Positions 34,304-43,320 of a stretch of 64,000 nt of DNA are shown here, in pieces; the first letter of the stretch is position 1; the number at the start of each line of letters is the position of its first letter. The translations under genes were made by a program, and so were the position numbers. Source of the stretch: Celeribacter baekdonensis B30 (GTDB taxonomy: Bacteria > Pseudomonadota > Alphaproteobacteria > Rhodobacterales > Rhodobacteraceae); contig NZ_AMRK01000012.1 of assembly GCF_000299875.1 (NCBI RefSeq), positions 42,386-106,385 on the forward strand, read 5' to 3'. The notes under the pieces were generated by a model. It was not told where the DNA came from and made no database searches. It saw only the letters and a list, made by a program, of their open reading frames with translations.

Positions 34304-35299
34304 TCAGGTCTCGACATCACGGAAATCCACCGCATGAGCGAGAAAATACCGCGTGTAATCGTCGCGTACAGCCTCGGCGAGACGTTCGAAATAGCTGGCA
34401 AATGTTGGCACCATCATGAGATGGCGCGGCATAGCCAACACCATCTTCTGTGCAACGCAGCCTGTATCATAGAAGGCCACATCCTTATGAAGGCGGTCTG
34501 GCAGATTGCTGTGTAACGTCATGGACAGATGACACGTTCCAAGATTCGCGGCGACGATTTCGATCGCGCCCACATGCAGATCACTGGTAAAATAGGGCGC
34601 AGCTGATGCCAATCGCGATTTGTACCATGCATTGCTTTTTGCAGACCATTCATGTGGCGCTCTGACGGCGACGCGTTTCTTTAGGGCTTGCGGCAAGGGC
34701 GCAGAGATGCTGTTTGAGTTGATAATGTCGATGGCAAGTTTCGGGTCCACACTTTTCGGTACGGCCCACAAAATACGGTCTTCATAGAGCGTTTCGTATT
34801 TGAGGGATGTTGTTTCTCTCAAACCTTCCGTCATCACCATAAGCCCAATGCTGGCTTTTCGAATCGCGAGATATTCGAGAAGGGTGGTGCTGGAGTCAGC
34901 GAGTTCTATCGAAAACTCCGATATCCTCGGATCAGCATGTGCTTGGGCCGCAGCCAATCCCCATATGCGCCCGGCGTGCGATGGGATGGTTGCGAAGCTT
35001 ATTTTGCATTGTTTCTGTCCAAACTGTTCACAATGACGACCTCTGCCCTCTTCGAGATCGGACAAAACAGTGCGGGCAGTGCTTGCCCAGAGTTCGCCAG
35101 CCCCTGTCAGAACCTCTGATCTCTGGCGATCTCGATGCACCAACTGTGTCCCAAGGTCGTCTTCCAGTTTTGCAAGCTGGGCCGAAACTGTCGGTTGCGA
35201 CAACCCCAGAAGCTTTGCGGCTTTGCGTATTGATCCAGAGACCGCAATTGCATTCATGACCTCCAGTTGACGTATGGTGATTGCGTTTGAATAGTTCAT
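34304..35299 (-). CDS. LysR-family transcriptional regulator
   Basis: A 331-residue regulator. The N-terminal winged HTH reads ITIRQLEVMNAIAVSGSIRKAAKLLGLSQPTVSAQLAKLEDDLG, and a periplasmic-binding-like effector domain follows from about residue 95. The ATG at 35299 gives the usual LysR N-terminus, with a run of G residues directly upstream as ribosome site; the frame runs on to 35416 but that part is atypical. It converges on the Ser-rich secreted-protein gene, and its target is unknown. The 311-base interval upstream (35300-35610), up to the LuxR-type gene stop, shows no other gene. Confidence 0.87.
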   Translation of the reverse strand: MNYSNAITIRQLEVMNAIAVSGSIRKAAKLLGLSQPTVSAQLAKLEDDLGTQLVHRDRQRSEVLTGAGELWASTARTVLSDLEEGRGRHCEQFGQKQCKISFATIPSHAGRIWGLAAAQAHADPRISEFSIELADSSTTLLEYLAIRKASIGLMVMTEGLRETTSLKYETLYEDRILWAVPKSVDPKLAIDIINSNSISAPLPQALKKRVAVRAPHEWSAKSNAWYKSRLASAAPYFTSDLHVGAIEIVAANLGTCHLSMTLHSNLPDRLHKDVAFYDTGCVAQKMVLAMPRHLMMVPTFASYFERLAEAVRDDYTRYFLAHAVDFRDVET

Positions 35300-35610
35300 C
35301 CCCCCCCCCGATTTCCAGCGACACCTTATAACGGCGACGTTTGTATTCGACTCGGCCACGGCAAGCGGCGATATAAATCGTCTTTTGCGCTTTTCGCTCA
35401 TCCTGCCCCGATGCATTTTACATCCTACGAATGAAGCTTTTCTCCTGGACGCGCGTCAGTTCAGGATTTCCGTACAGTGACTAAGTGCTTTGACCAATTC
35501 CGGTCGCCATGTGACCGATATTGTCGTAGAAATTATTTAGATTTAACCTTGACGATCACAGACAATGTCATGCGAGGCGCGCCCGCCCAATCTGGCGCAG
35601 ATGAGTTGCA

Positions 35611-36399
35611 TTAACCTTTTTGACTGTGAAAACAGATTGCGGCCTCAGTCCGGTTCGTAACGCCAAGCTTACCCATGATGCGGTGAAGATGTAGTTTGAT
35701 CGTATGAGCCGAGACGGAAAGTTCATTGGCGATCATTTTATTGGGGTGCCCCGACGCAACCAATTTGAGGACTTCGCGTTCCCGCGGAGTCAGTTTTGCA
35801 ACCCCTCGGGCGCACACAACATCGCGTAGGCCATCAGGTGAAACGTCGTTTTGATGTTCCTCGATATAGTGCTGCGATACCCCGCTTTCCCCGTTGATTG
35901 AGTGCATTGCCCTCAACGCGCAAACAGGCAGGTAATGCGCACCGCAATCAATCAGACGGATCAACTGAACCCAAGCTGTCAAATTCAGATTCATAGGCAA
36001 AACACTTATCGCGTATTTTGATAGGCGCTCGCCCCACCGTCCCACCACATCTGTGGCACTCACATCATTGCGCACTGCAATGGCCAGTCTAATCCCTGGT
36101 GTCTGACGGCCTTGACGGTCCAGAAACGCCATGAGTTTCTCCGCATGACGTTCATCTACGATCAAAAGGCGTGTCATTTGCTGTTTGGGCTGAACAGGAT
36201 GTGCAAAGACCAGATCCCAAGTCTCTATATCAGGAAAGCGAGACGCCCGAACTTCCTCAAACTCCGTTTCAATTGTCCTGAGGACAACCTCTGAAAATAA
36301 CCTTTGCGACCCTATGAATGTGAATAAATCTTTTTGGCACATGTTTGACTGCACAACGACTTGCGCGACGTCCTGATCAGTTCCATTCGGTTCGTACAT
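35611..36399 (-). CDS. LuxR-family transcriptional regulator with receiver-like N-terminus (CsgD-like layout)
   Basis: A 262-residue protein. The C-terminal LuxR HTH is clear (LTPREREVLKLVASGHPNKMIANELSVSAHTIKLHLH). The N-terminal 180 residues have alternating strands and helices resembling a receiver fold (MTRLLIVDERHAEKLMAFLD and IRLAIAVRNDVSATDV), but an orthodox phosphorylation pocket is not evident. CsgD, the curli regulator, has the same arrangement of an unconventional receiver plus LuxR HTH. With secreted fibre-type genes on this side of the window, a matrix-regulator role is possible but unproven. The start is the ATG at 36399. Confidence 0.78.
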   Translation of the reverse strand: MYEPNGTDQDVAQVVVQSNMCQKDLFTFIGSQRLFSEVVLRTIETEFEEVRASRFPDIETWDLVFAHPVQPKQQMTRLLIVDERHAEKLMAFLDRQGRQTPGIRLAIAVRNDVSATDVVGRWGERLSKYAISVLPMNLNLTAWVQLIRLIDCGAHYLPVCALRAMHSINGESGVSQHYIEEHQNDVSPDGLRDVVCARGVAKLTPREREVLKLVASGHPNKMIANELSVSAHTIKLHLHRIMGKLGVTNRTEAAICFHSQKG

Positions 36400-37138
36400 T
36401 TCAACCTCCCCTACTATTTCTCCAACTGTACAGGCGGCCGCCCCCTAAAACCAAACGCCGCATATCGCTGGACACCCATGTTAGTACACCATAGTTAGCA
36501 GAAAATTGACTGTCATTAATCTATGTCAAGCAATTGAAAACCCTATCACCTGCACAAAAGAACAACTTGTTTTTGGCATTTATTCGCATCTTTAGGCGCA
36601 ACGTTTCAGCCCTTTGAGTGCTTTAAAACCTGCAAGTTTCACTCAACCCAATGATCGTAAAGGCTTATATCGGCAATTTATGAGGCCGCGTTCAGAGCTT
36701 GAGGAGAGGCAAGGCATATTAACCAAATGGCTAAATAACATTGGTTCCTAGATCAACTTTCGACACAAATTACTGGGATGCTGAGCATATGGCATGGTGC
36801 AGCCACAGCATCTACTCGTCCACCGACCGAAAAGATTGTGTGCCATGCCCCAGAACAGTTTGGGAGCATGGCACCATCCAGCCTCGATACCGCAAGCCTT
36901 TTAATGTGTCTGAGCTGCCCTGTACGTTATCGGCCCAAAAGGTGCATTCATGCCGAGATGTACCACAGTACTCGACGTCGGGGAGGGGCGTCGGGGATAG
37001 TCGCGTGCTCCTTAGACGCGCATGCAATCCATGCATAATTCCCTGACAATTCCGCATTCGGAAGGTGAAGGTCTTTTGGGAGAGCACCTTTTGTGATCTG
37101 GACGACCCAAATGGAGTGAAACGGATGAGCAGACAAAC
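36400..37138. other. 739-base intergenic region without a recognisable gene
   Basis: The half next to the LuxR-type start is AT-rich and must hold its promoter. Overlapping short frames on both strands at 36741-37284 are Cys- and Arg-rich and look like shadows of each other. I found no clear terminator, repeat or ribosome site that would support a gene. Confidence 0.5.
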
Positions 37139-38323
37139 TCACACCAGAGACATGCGGCTTTCCGATGACTCACGTCCAATGCTGACATTGCGGTAGCGAC
37201 ACATGCCGGTCTGGCGCTGAAACACCGACACGCCCAGCAGCCAAACCCGCACGGCCCGCTTGGCCGGGCCGCCAATATGGGCATGATAATCCGCCGTCAC
37301 ATCGCGGCTTTCACTCTGCCATTCGCCCAAATCGGCAAGGCCGCTGCGTTGCACCAGATGTGTTTCAATCGCATCCCACCCCGGCAAGGGACAGCGAAAC
37401 ACATGACCGACAGGCAGTTGCGCGCTCCACAGATAGGTCAAATCCTGACCATCATCAAACTCGACCCCGATAGACAGGTAATCATGGGTCGTCATCTGAT
37501 CTTCGGCCAAACGCGAGGGCAGTTCGTCCACCAGCCAATCCCAATCGAGCTTTAGCCCCTCCACCAGATCCATGTTCACATCGCGTTGCAAAATGGAAAC
37601 GGTCTTGTGGGTGTGGCAGGCCATTTCGTCACCGTCCTGACGGAACACCCCCGCTTCTCCAAAATGGAAATGATTGTGCCAATTGGCCGGGGTCACATCC
37701 GGGAATTCGGCGCGCTGAAGCGCGTGTTGCACAGTGCCATCCACATCGCCTTGGGCCATCAGCCGTCGCAGCCCCGCAACCGGATCGGTTTTCCATGCAA
37801 TCGCAATGCCCTCGACCCGACCATCGGCGGCGGAATAGGCCTCAAGCGGGATCGCAAGCGCGCCAGTGGCATCGGCAAGTTCACCCGCTGAGCGGGCGAT
37901 TTCCAATGGCCCGTCCTGATCGGCAATCATCGTGCCGACATTTTCCATCGGGTTGAACAGCGCGCCCCCTGGGCTGCGCGCGAAAAAGACAAATCCCGGT
38001 TCCAGCCACAGATCAAGATCACGCGCCAGATACCATCGCCCACTCAGCAAGAATGTCACCGCCTGTCCGGCGCGCACATCCATGAGTTTGGTGTCCCAAG
38101 GCACTGTCGTCCCGGTCAGGACAAAGGGCGTGGCCTCGGCAATGGCCTCGCCACCTGCGGCCTCGACCAGCGCCAGCATCCGCCGCGCAAAATCGCCGTC
38201 GCTGTAACGGTCCGCCCATGCCGATGCGCTCAGGCCACCGGTGCCCGCGACAAAAGTTGACGCTCCTAGGCCACGCAATATGGCTCGGCGCGAAAGGTCC
38301 AATCCATGACAAGCACAAGGCAT
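37139..38323 (-). CDS. Tat-exported DUF3047 protein
   Basis: A 394-residue exported protein. The ATG at 38323 follows GGAGGAGAGAGAA, and the N-terminus has a twin-arginine signal (LSRRAILRGLGASTFVAG). The C-terminal third matches DUF3047: LTYLWSAQLPVGHVFRCP, then a Trp and Glu-Thr-His, RSGLADLGEWQSESRDVTADY, and a final strand pair. The N-terminal part (about residues 45-230) has LecA/PA-IL-like features, with a beta segment VPWDTKLMDVRAGQAVTFLLSGRWYLA, which suggests binding of a ligand or sugar. The Tat route implies folding before export, perhaps with a cofactor. It is divergent from a two-component system 152 bases away. Confidence 0.72.
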   Translation of the reverse strand: MPCACHGLDLSRRAILRGLGASTFVAGTGGLSASAWADRYSDGDFARRMLALVEAAGGEAIAEATPFVLTGTTVPWDTKLMDVRAGQAVTFLLSGRWYLARDLDLWLEPGFVFFARSPGGALFNPMENVGTMIADQDGPLEIARSAGELADATGALAIPLEAYSAADGRVEGIAIAWKTDPVAGLRRLMAQGDVDGTVQHALQRAEFPDVTPANWHNHFHFGEAGVFRQDGDEMACHTHKTVSILQRDVNMDLVEGLKLDWDWLVDELPSRLAEDQMTTHDYLSIGVEFDDGQDLTYLWSAQLPVGHVFRCPLPGWDAIETHLVQRSGLADLGEWQSESRDVTADYHAHIGGPAKRAVRVWLLGVSVFQRQTGMCRYRNVSIGRESSESRMSLV

Positions 38324-38475
38324 TTCTCTCTCCTCCTTTGGGGTTTGTCGGTCCCTGCTATCGCCCCGAAACCGAGGGCGGGTCATGCGCGTGTAAGAAC
38401 TCTGTAAGATCAGACCCGGTGACCAAGACCAACGTCCAGCTTCTTTCATTTTGGGGCACGGTTAGATTTCTGAGC

Positions 38476-39939
38476 ATGGTTCAGATCCCCAATCCGCAGC
38501 AATTCCGCCGCACATCCCCCTTGCTTGCACCGGTGGGGTTGCTCATCCTTTTGCCGATGATTGCGCTGGCTTTGTTGGGATTGCGCTATGTCGAAGCGGA
38601 TAAGGCGGCGGTCGCCGAGGTGCAGCGGGCACAACAGCAGGTGAGCGCCGATGCGCTGGCGCAGGGGATGGTCTCCCATGCCACCGCGCGGGCTGACGCA
38701 TTGATCGGCTCTGCCCGGACCCGGTTTGCGACAGATGGCCCGCAAGGCCTGCGCAATCTGTATCTGTCACAGCCGGAACTGGCATTGGTGGTTGTTTTTG
38801 ATGCGGCAGGCACACGGGTCTTTCCCGAAACGCAAGAAGTGCCGCTGTTTGCCGAGGCGCATTACCTGCGCCTCGGGCGGACCCGGCTTGCCGAGGCACA
38901 AACAAAGGCGAAGGATCACAAAGATCATATTGTCTGGGTTGGCGCCTTGTCAGACGTTGAAACGCCAATTGTGGCGTGCCAAGTGCAAGATGGTATCACG
39001 GTTTGCCTGTTGCTCCATACTGCGCCTTTGCTGAAAATCGCCGCCTCTGAACCGCTCGAAACTCTTGGGACCGACACCACCCCGCCAGAGGGGATGGCAA
39101 GGGTGCGCGCGCCCCTCGCGGAGCCATATTCCGGCTTTGCCGTGGCGGTGGATTATCGGCCCATTCCAAGTCGCGGCTGGCGCGGGCTGGCCCTGATGCT
39201 TGGCCCCACCGTGTTGGGAACCGGTCTCGCGGCCTGGCTTTTGGTTCTGGCACAGCGGGCGGTCCTTGGCAGCGAACGGCGCAGGCGGCGTCTGCTTGCC
39301 GAGATGTCGCATGAATTGCGCACACCGCTTGCAAATCTGCGGCTTTATTCCGACATGTTGACGCGCCACAGCGAGGATGTGGTCCGGGTCCGCCGCTATG
39401 CACGGGTCATCGCGCAAGAAGCCACGCATCTGTCCGACATCGTTGATAACACCTTGATTGTCACGGTCAGGGGCGGTTCTCCCTGCCGCGCGCCCATCGT
39501 TGCAAAAGCGGATCAAGTGGTTGCCGCCGTCTTGGACCGGTACGGCCCGAGCCTGATTGCACAGACCCCACCACATCTGGACCTGCAAGCCGCCAAAGCG
39601 GTGCGCTTTGATCGGGATACCTTTGAGCGGGTGTTGGTGAATGTGCTGGACAATGCCCGCAAACACGTGCCCGGCACAGAACTGCGCATTACCACCCGGC
39701 TCACTGCGGATAGGCTGGTGCTGGACATTTGTGACACTGGCCCAATTTGTGACACGGGCCCAAAGCGTACGCCGCACCATGAGAATATGACCGGGTTTGG
39801 GTTGGGCTTAAACGCCTGCCACACCATGGCCGAACAGGCCGGCGGGCGCTTTCGCCCGCAGATTACACCAAAGGGCAGCCGTTTCACCCTTGAACTGCCA
39901 CTCCATCCCGACTTTGCCGAGGCGCAATGCGTATCCTGA
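38476..39939 (+). CDS. Sensor histidine kinase with duplicated motif in the ATP-binding domain
   Basis: A 487-residue membrane kinase. TM1 is near residues 17-36, the extracytoplasmic sensor region spans about 40-235, and TM2 is near 240-258. The HisKA box is MSHELRTPLANLRLY with phospho-His279. The HATPase N-box is VLDNARKHV, the G1 region reads ICDTGPICDTGPK, and the G2 box is GFGLGLNACH. The G1 motif is duplicated in tandem (six residues), an oddity that may alter ATP binding. The ATG at 38476 starts before TM1. The stop lies inside the regulator gene that follows (13-base overlap). The sensor may respond to the same signal as the divergent Tat protein. Confidence 0.85.
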   Translation: MVQIPNPQQFRRTSPLLAPVGLLILLPMIALALLGLRYVEADKAAVAEVQRAQQQVSADALAQGMVSHATARADALIGSARTRFATDGPQGLRNLYLSQPELALVVVFDAAGTRVFPETQEVPLFAEAHYLRLGRTRLAEAQTKAKDHKDHIVWVGALSDVETPIVACQVQDGITVCLLLHTAPLLKIAASEPLETLGTDTTPPEGMARVRAPLAEPYSGFAVAVDYRPIPSRGWRGLALMLGPTVLGTGLAAWLLVLAQRAVLGSERRRRRLLAEMSHELRTPLANLRLYSDMLTRHSEDVVRVRRYARVIAQEATHLSDIVDNTLIVTVRGGSPCRAPIVAKADQVVAAVLDRYGPSLIAQTPPHLDLQAAKAVRFDRDTFERVLVNVLDNARKHVPGTELRITTRLTADRLVLDICDTGPICDTGPKRTPHHENMTGFGLGLNACHTMAEQAGGRFRPQITPKGSRFTLELPLHPDFAEAQCVS

Positions 39940-40607
39940 TTGCCGAAGATAACAACGCCCTGCGTGAGGGCCTGTGCGATTTGCTGGCCGGGGATGGTCA
40001 TGACTGTCATCCCGCCGCTGACGGTCTGACCGCCCGCGCGCTGTTTGATGCCGCGCCTTTTCCTGTGGTGATTTTGGATGTGGTGATGCCGGGCATGGAT
40101 GGGCTCAGCCTGTGTCGCCACATCCGCAGCACTGCCCCTCACAGCCAGATCCTGATCCTCAGTGCCCGAGGCGAATGCTTTGACAGGGCTTTGGGCTTGG
40201 AATTGGGCGCGGATGACTATGTCGCCAAACCCTTTGATCCGGCAGAGCTGCGCGCCCGCATCAAGGGGATGGCACGGCGGGCAGGCGGGCCTCCGATCGG
40301 AGAAACACAGTTTCAGATGGATGATCTGTGGATCGACCCACTGCGCCTTACCGCGCGCCGTTCTGGTGAGGACAACATTCCGCTTAATCCGCGCGAGCTC
40401 GCCGTTTTGCGCCTACTCTACCGGCACGCTGGCATCCCGGTCAGTCGCAACACGCTTTTTGATGAATGTTGGGGTCGCGATTATTTCCCCAACAGCCGCG
40501 CGCTGGATCAATATATCTCTGCCTTGCGTCAGCGCATTGAGCGACAGCCAAGGCAGCCTCGCATCATCGAAACAGTGCGTGGGATCGGCTACCGATACCC
40601 GCGCTGA
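39927..40607 (+). CDS. OmpR-family response regulator
   Basis: A 226-residue regulator. The receiver has the acidic pair in LIAEDNNAL, phospho-acceptor Asp51 in VVILDVVMPGMDG, Ser in ILILSARG and Lys in YVAKPFDP. The C-terminal winged helix has LNPRELAVLRLLYRHAG and the recognition-helix region FPNSRALDQYISALRQRIE. Its start overlaps the kinase gene by 13 bases. Probable targets are the DUF3047 gene across the divergent promoter and the Sel1 gene downstream. Confidence 0.9.
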   Translation: MRILIAEDNNALREGLCDLLAGDGHDCHPAADGLTARALFDAAPFPVVILDVVMPGMDGLSLCRHIRSTAPHSQILILSARGECFDRALGLELGADDYVAKPFDPAELRARIKGMARRAGGPPIGETQFQMDDLWIDPLRLTARRSGEDNIPLNPRELAVLRLLYRHAGIPVSRNTLFDECWGRDYFPNSRALDQYISALRQRIERQPRQPRIIETVRGIGYRYPR

Positions 40608-40697
40608 CGCGGAATCTTACAAACTTCTTGCAGGACCATGACCAAGCGGCGCGGGCCCGCTTTAATCTGGCACGATCAAGCAAGAGGAGGTTCCCCA

Positions 40698-41186
40698 ATG
40701 CGTTTCGCAACTGTTTTGACACTGGCCTGTGGTTTGGCTCATCCCATTCAGGCCGACAACCTTGGCACGCTCAACCCCGAAGAGGGCGGATTGAACAGTC
40801 TGGAGGCAAACATCGCCTTGCACCCGGATCGCATCGGGATGCTGTGCTGGATCGCCTATGAGATTCAAAAGGGGGGCGGAAAAGAGTCAAAACCCGCAGC
40901 AGAAGTAATGACAACCTGCGCGAAAAACGGGAATGCTCCCTCGATGATCATGCTGGCCCATGCTTATGAAAATGGTCTCGGGGTGGAAAAAGACCTGACA
41001 CAAGCAACCTATTGGCTGCATGAAGCCGCCCAGACCGGATATTCCCTTGCTGAATATCACTACGGCATGGCGCTGTTCACAGGAAGCGGCACCACCAAAG
41101 ACCATGCCGCCGCCCGTCTCTGGCTCAAACGAGCCGTCGAACATGGCAGCGATGCGGCCCGCGAAGCCCTGTCCCAGGTTGAATAA
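40698..41186 (+). CDS. Exported Sel1-repeat protein
   Basis: A 162-residue protein with a signal peptide (cleavage near PIQADN) and an AGAGGAGG ribosome site before the ATG at 40698. Two to three Sel1-type repeats follow: APSMIMLAHAYENGLGVEKDLTQATYWL, then AEYHYGMALFTGSGTTKDHAAARLWL. These helical repeats mediate protein-protein contacts. It lies 90 bases after the response regulator and is co-directional, so it may be a periplasmic accessory of that signalling system. Confidence 0.82.
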   Translation: MRFATVLTLACGLAHPIQADNLGTLNPEEGGLNSLEANIALHPDRIGMLCWIAYEIQKGGGKESKPAAEVMTTCAKNGNAPSMIMLAHAYENGLGVEKDLTQATYWLHEAAQTGYSLAEYHYGMALFTGSGTTKDHAAARLWLKRAVEHGSDAAREALSQVE

Positions 41187-41567
41187 CGCCTGGAAGGGCC
41201 CATCCCCTGGCCCGTTCCGCCTTGCGGCACATGTCGGGTTGGGCGCACGCGGCCTCAGTTGCCTGTTTCATCCGGAGACAGGGATGAGGGCGCGTGGCGT
41301 GTCCGTTTGTGTCTTGCGCCACTGCACCAACGAAAAGTGAGTGGCAGGGGAGGGGCGTGTCGAGATTCCGTTCAAGGCCGATCCCGGTGTTGATCACATA
41401 GTCCAACAATCGCACCTTTCATTTATTGGGATCGTGAAAACATATTGCCAGCGTCCGGGTGGGTTGGTCCCATGGCCTTTGACAATGGGATTGCTCATCG
41501 GCCCTCTCCTCTATGGATCTGGTGTGAACGGGCGAGAGCGGCGGGCCGCAACAGCCCGCCTGTTACG
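41187..41567. other. 381-base intergenic region with a hairpin at its end
   Basis: No gene is supported here. At 41540-41560, GGCGGGC and GCCCGCC form a perfect 7-bp stem with a 7-base loop, seven bases downstream of the peroxiredoxin stop as read on the minus strand. No T-run follows. It probably ends or protects that mRNA. Confidence 0.45.
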
Positions 41568-42212
41568 TTAAAGTGTGCGGGTCGAGAAATACCAGTCGAC
41601 CGTCTCATAGCCTTCGCTGGCGCGGGCCATGGCCGCCTCGGGTGTTGCCGGGGTCGGCACGATCACCGGCTTGCCGGGGGTCCAGTTTTCGGGCATCGCG
41701 CATTTGTGTTCGTCTGCGGTCTGCATCGCCACCAACAAGCGATAGATTTCGTCCACCGAGCGCCCGGCATTCATCGGGTAATAGACCATCGCCCGCAGCA
41801 CGCCTTCTGGGTCAATCAGGAAGGTTGCACGCACGGCGGCTGTGTCGGACGCTCCGGGCTGGATCATGCCGTAGGCTTGCGCCACCGCCATGTTCAAATC
41901 CGCGATGATGGGGAATTTGATCTCAACACCAAATTTTTCCTTGATGTTCAGCATCCAGGCGATGTGGCTGTAATGGCTGTCGATGGACAGGCCCAAAAGT
42001 TCGGTATTGCGCGCGGCAAAATCATCATGCTTCTTGGCGAACGCGATGAATTCGGTGGTGCAGACCGGGGTGAAATCGGCCGGGTGCGAGAACAGCACCA
42101 GCCACTTGCCGCGATAATCCGCAAGCGTTTTGCGGCCGTGCGTGGTGGGGGCGTCAAAGGCCGGTGCGGGTTCGTTCAAACGTGCGCCGGGGTGTTGGAT
42201 TTGGTCGGTCAT
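41568..42212 (-). CDS. Peroxiredoxin, Prx6/1-Cys type
   Basis: A 214-residue thiol peroxidase that reduces hydrogen peroxide and organic peroxides. The peroxidatic Cys51 sits in the canonical block HPADFTPVCTTEF; GLSIDSHYSHIAW and the C-terminal YPMNAGRSVDEIYRLL extension are typical of the Prx6 branch. A second Cys lies in HKCAMPENW. The ATG at 42212 is chosen as the usual N-terminus; the frame runs on to 42323 over the regulator's promoter. It is divergent from an OxyR-like regulator, and an OxyR-type operator lies between them. Confidence 0.93.
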   Translation of the reverse strand: MTDQIQHPGARLNEPAPAFDAPTTHGRKTLADYRGKWLVLFSHPADFTPVCTTEFIAFAKKHDDFAARNTELLGLSIDSHYSHIAWMLNIKEKFGVEIKFPIIADLNMAVAQAYGMIQPGASDTAAVRATFLIDPEGVLRAMVYYPMNAGRSVDEIYRLLVAMQTADEHKCAMPENWTPGKPVIVPTPATPEAAMARASEGYETVDWYFSTRTL

Positions 42213-42277
42213 TTTTGCAGTCCTTCTGTGTATCGCCTTGATGACACAGAGATAGAGAATGGACAGATATAGGGGAA

Positions 42278-42314
42278 ATCGAATATAACTACATCTGTCA
42301 TAGGATTCTTCTAT
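42278..42314. promoter_or_regulatory. OxyR-type tetrad operator in the peroxiredoxin/regulator interval
   Basis: Four quartets spaced exactly seven bases apart read ATCG (42278), CTAC (42289), ATAG (42300) and CTAT (42311). They match the ATAG-N7-CTAT-N7-ATAG-N7-CTAT OxyR consensus at 14 of 16 positions. The site ends two bases before the regulator's ATG, so it would autoregulate the regulator and control the divergent peroxiredoxin. Confidence 0.7.
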
Positions 42315-42316
42315 CA

Positions 42317-43192
42317 ATGCCAACTCTTCGCCAATTGCGCTTTCTGACCGCCGTCGCCGAGACGCTGAATTTCTCGCGTGCGGCCGATCTGTGTTTTGTC
42401 ACGCAGCCCACGCTCAGCGCGGGGATCAAAGAACTCGAAGACCGTTTGGGCGTGCCGTTGATTGAACGCACCCGGCGCAGCGTGATGTTGACCCCGCTGG
42501 GCGAAGAGATCGCCGACAGAGCACGGCGTCTGCTTTTGGATGCCACCGAGATCGAAACGCTGGCGCGTGCACATCAAAATCCATTCAAGGGCGATCTCAA
42601 ACTTGGATCGATCCCGACGATTGGGCCCTATCTGTTGCCACCGGCCCTGCCTGCAATCCGCGACGCCTTTCCCGAATTGCGCGTCTACCTGCGCGAGGAG
42701 ATGACCGAGAGCCTAATTGAGGGCCTCAATGCAGGGCGTCTTGATCTGATCCTGATCGCGCTGCCGTTTGAAACGGGGGCACTGGAAACTTTACCGCTGT
42801 TTGTCGACGGGTATCAACTGGCCACCCCTGCAGATTGGCCGGTGCCCAACGGAGCCGAGGCCCTCACCCAAAGCGGGCACCTCATGCTGCTTGAAAAAGG
42901 TCATTGCCTGCAACGTCATGCACTCGCGGCCTATCCCGGCCGCATCTTCGCGGCGCAGGACAGCTTTGCCGCGACCAGTCTCACGACATTGATCGCAATG
43001 GTGTCAGAAGGGTTGGGGATCACGCTTTTGCCAAATCTCGCGATTGAGGCCGGGGTGGTCGGCTTGCAAAAGATTCAACTGACACCACTCCCCGACGCTT
43101 GCCCCCGTCACGTGGTCCTCGCATGGCGCCCCGGATCGGCACGGCATGAACTCTTTGGCAAGCTTGGCGACATCTTGCGACGCGAAGGATGA
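42317..43192 (+). CDS. OxyR-like LysR-family regulator lacking the second redox cysteine
   Basis: A 291-residue LysR protein. The HTH is PTLRQLRFLTAVAETLNFSRAA, then QPTLSAGIKELEDRLG. The effector domain matches OxyR, including LMLLEKGHCLQRHALAAY. Cys197 occupies the place of peroxidatic Cys199 of E. coli OxyR. The position nine residues later, Cys208 in E. coli, is Tyr206. The protein therefore can sense with one Cys but cannot form the usual internal disulfide; it may use sulfenic acid or mixed disulfides, or a different partner. It is divergent from the peroxiredoxin, with an OxyR-type operator between. Confidence 0.85.
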   Translation: MPTLRQLRFLTAVAETLNFSRAADLCFVTQPTLSAGIKELEDRLGVPLIERTRRSVMLTPLGEEIADRARRLLLDATEIETLARAHQNPFKGDLKLGSIPTIGPYLLPPALPAIRDAFPELRVYLREEMTESLIEGLNAGRLDLILIALPFETGALETLPLFVDGYQLATPADWPVPNGAEALTQSGHLMLLEKGHCLQRHALAAYPGRIFAAQDSFAATSLTTLIAMVSEGLGITLLPNLAIEAGVVGLQKIQLTPLPDACPRHVVLAWRPGSARHELFGKLGDILRREG

Positions 43193-43320
43193 AGATTGTC
43201 GGAGAAACTTTTGCACTCAGAGACGCTTTCGCACACTCGGCTCGCTGAATGCCCACCTCACTCACGAGTTGCCCACTGGTAAGATTTTCCCATGACTGTT
43301 TTCGAGCGGGATGTAAGATC

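Noticed and set aside
36741..37284. Overlapping short frames on both strands before the DUF3047 gene
   Set aside because: Cys/Arg-rich and mutually shadowing; no start context or recognisable motif.
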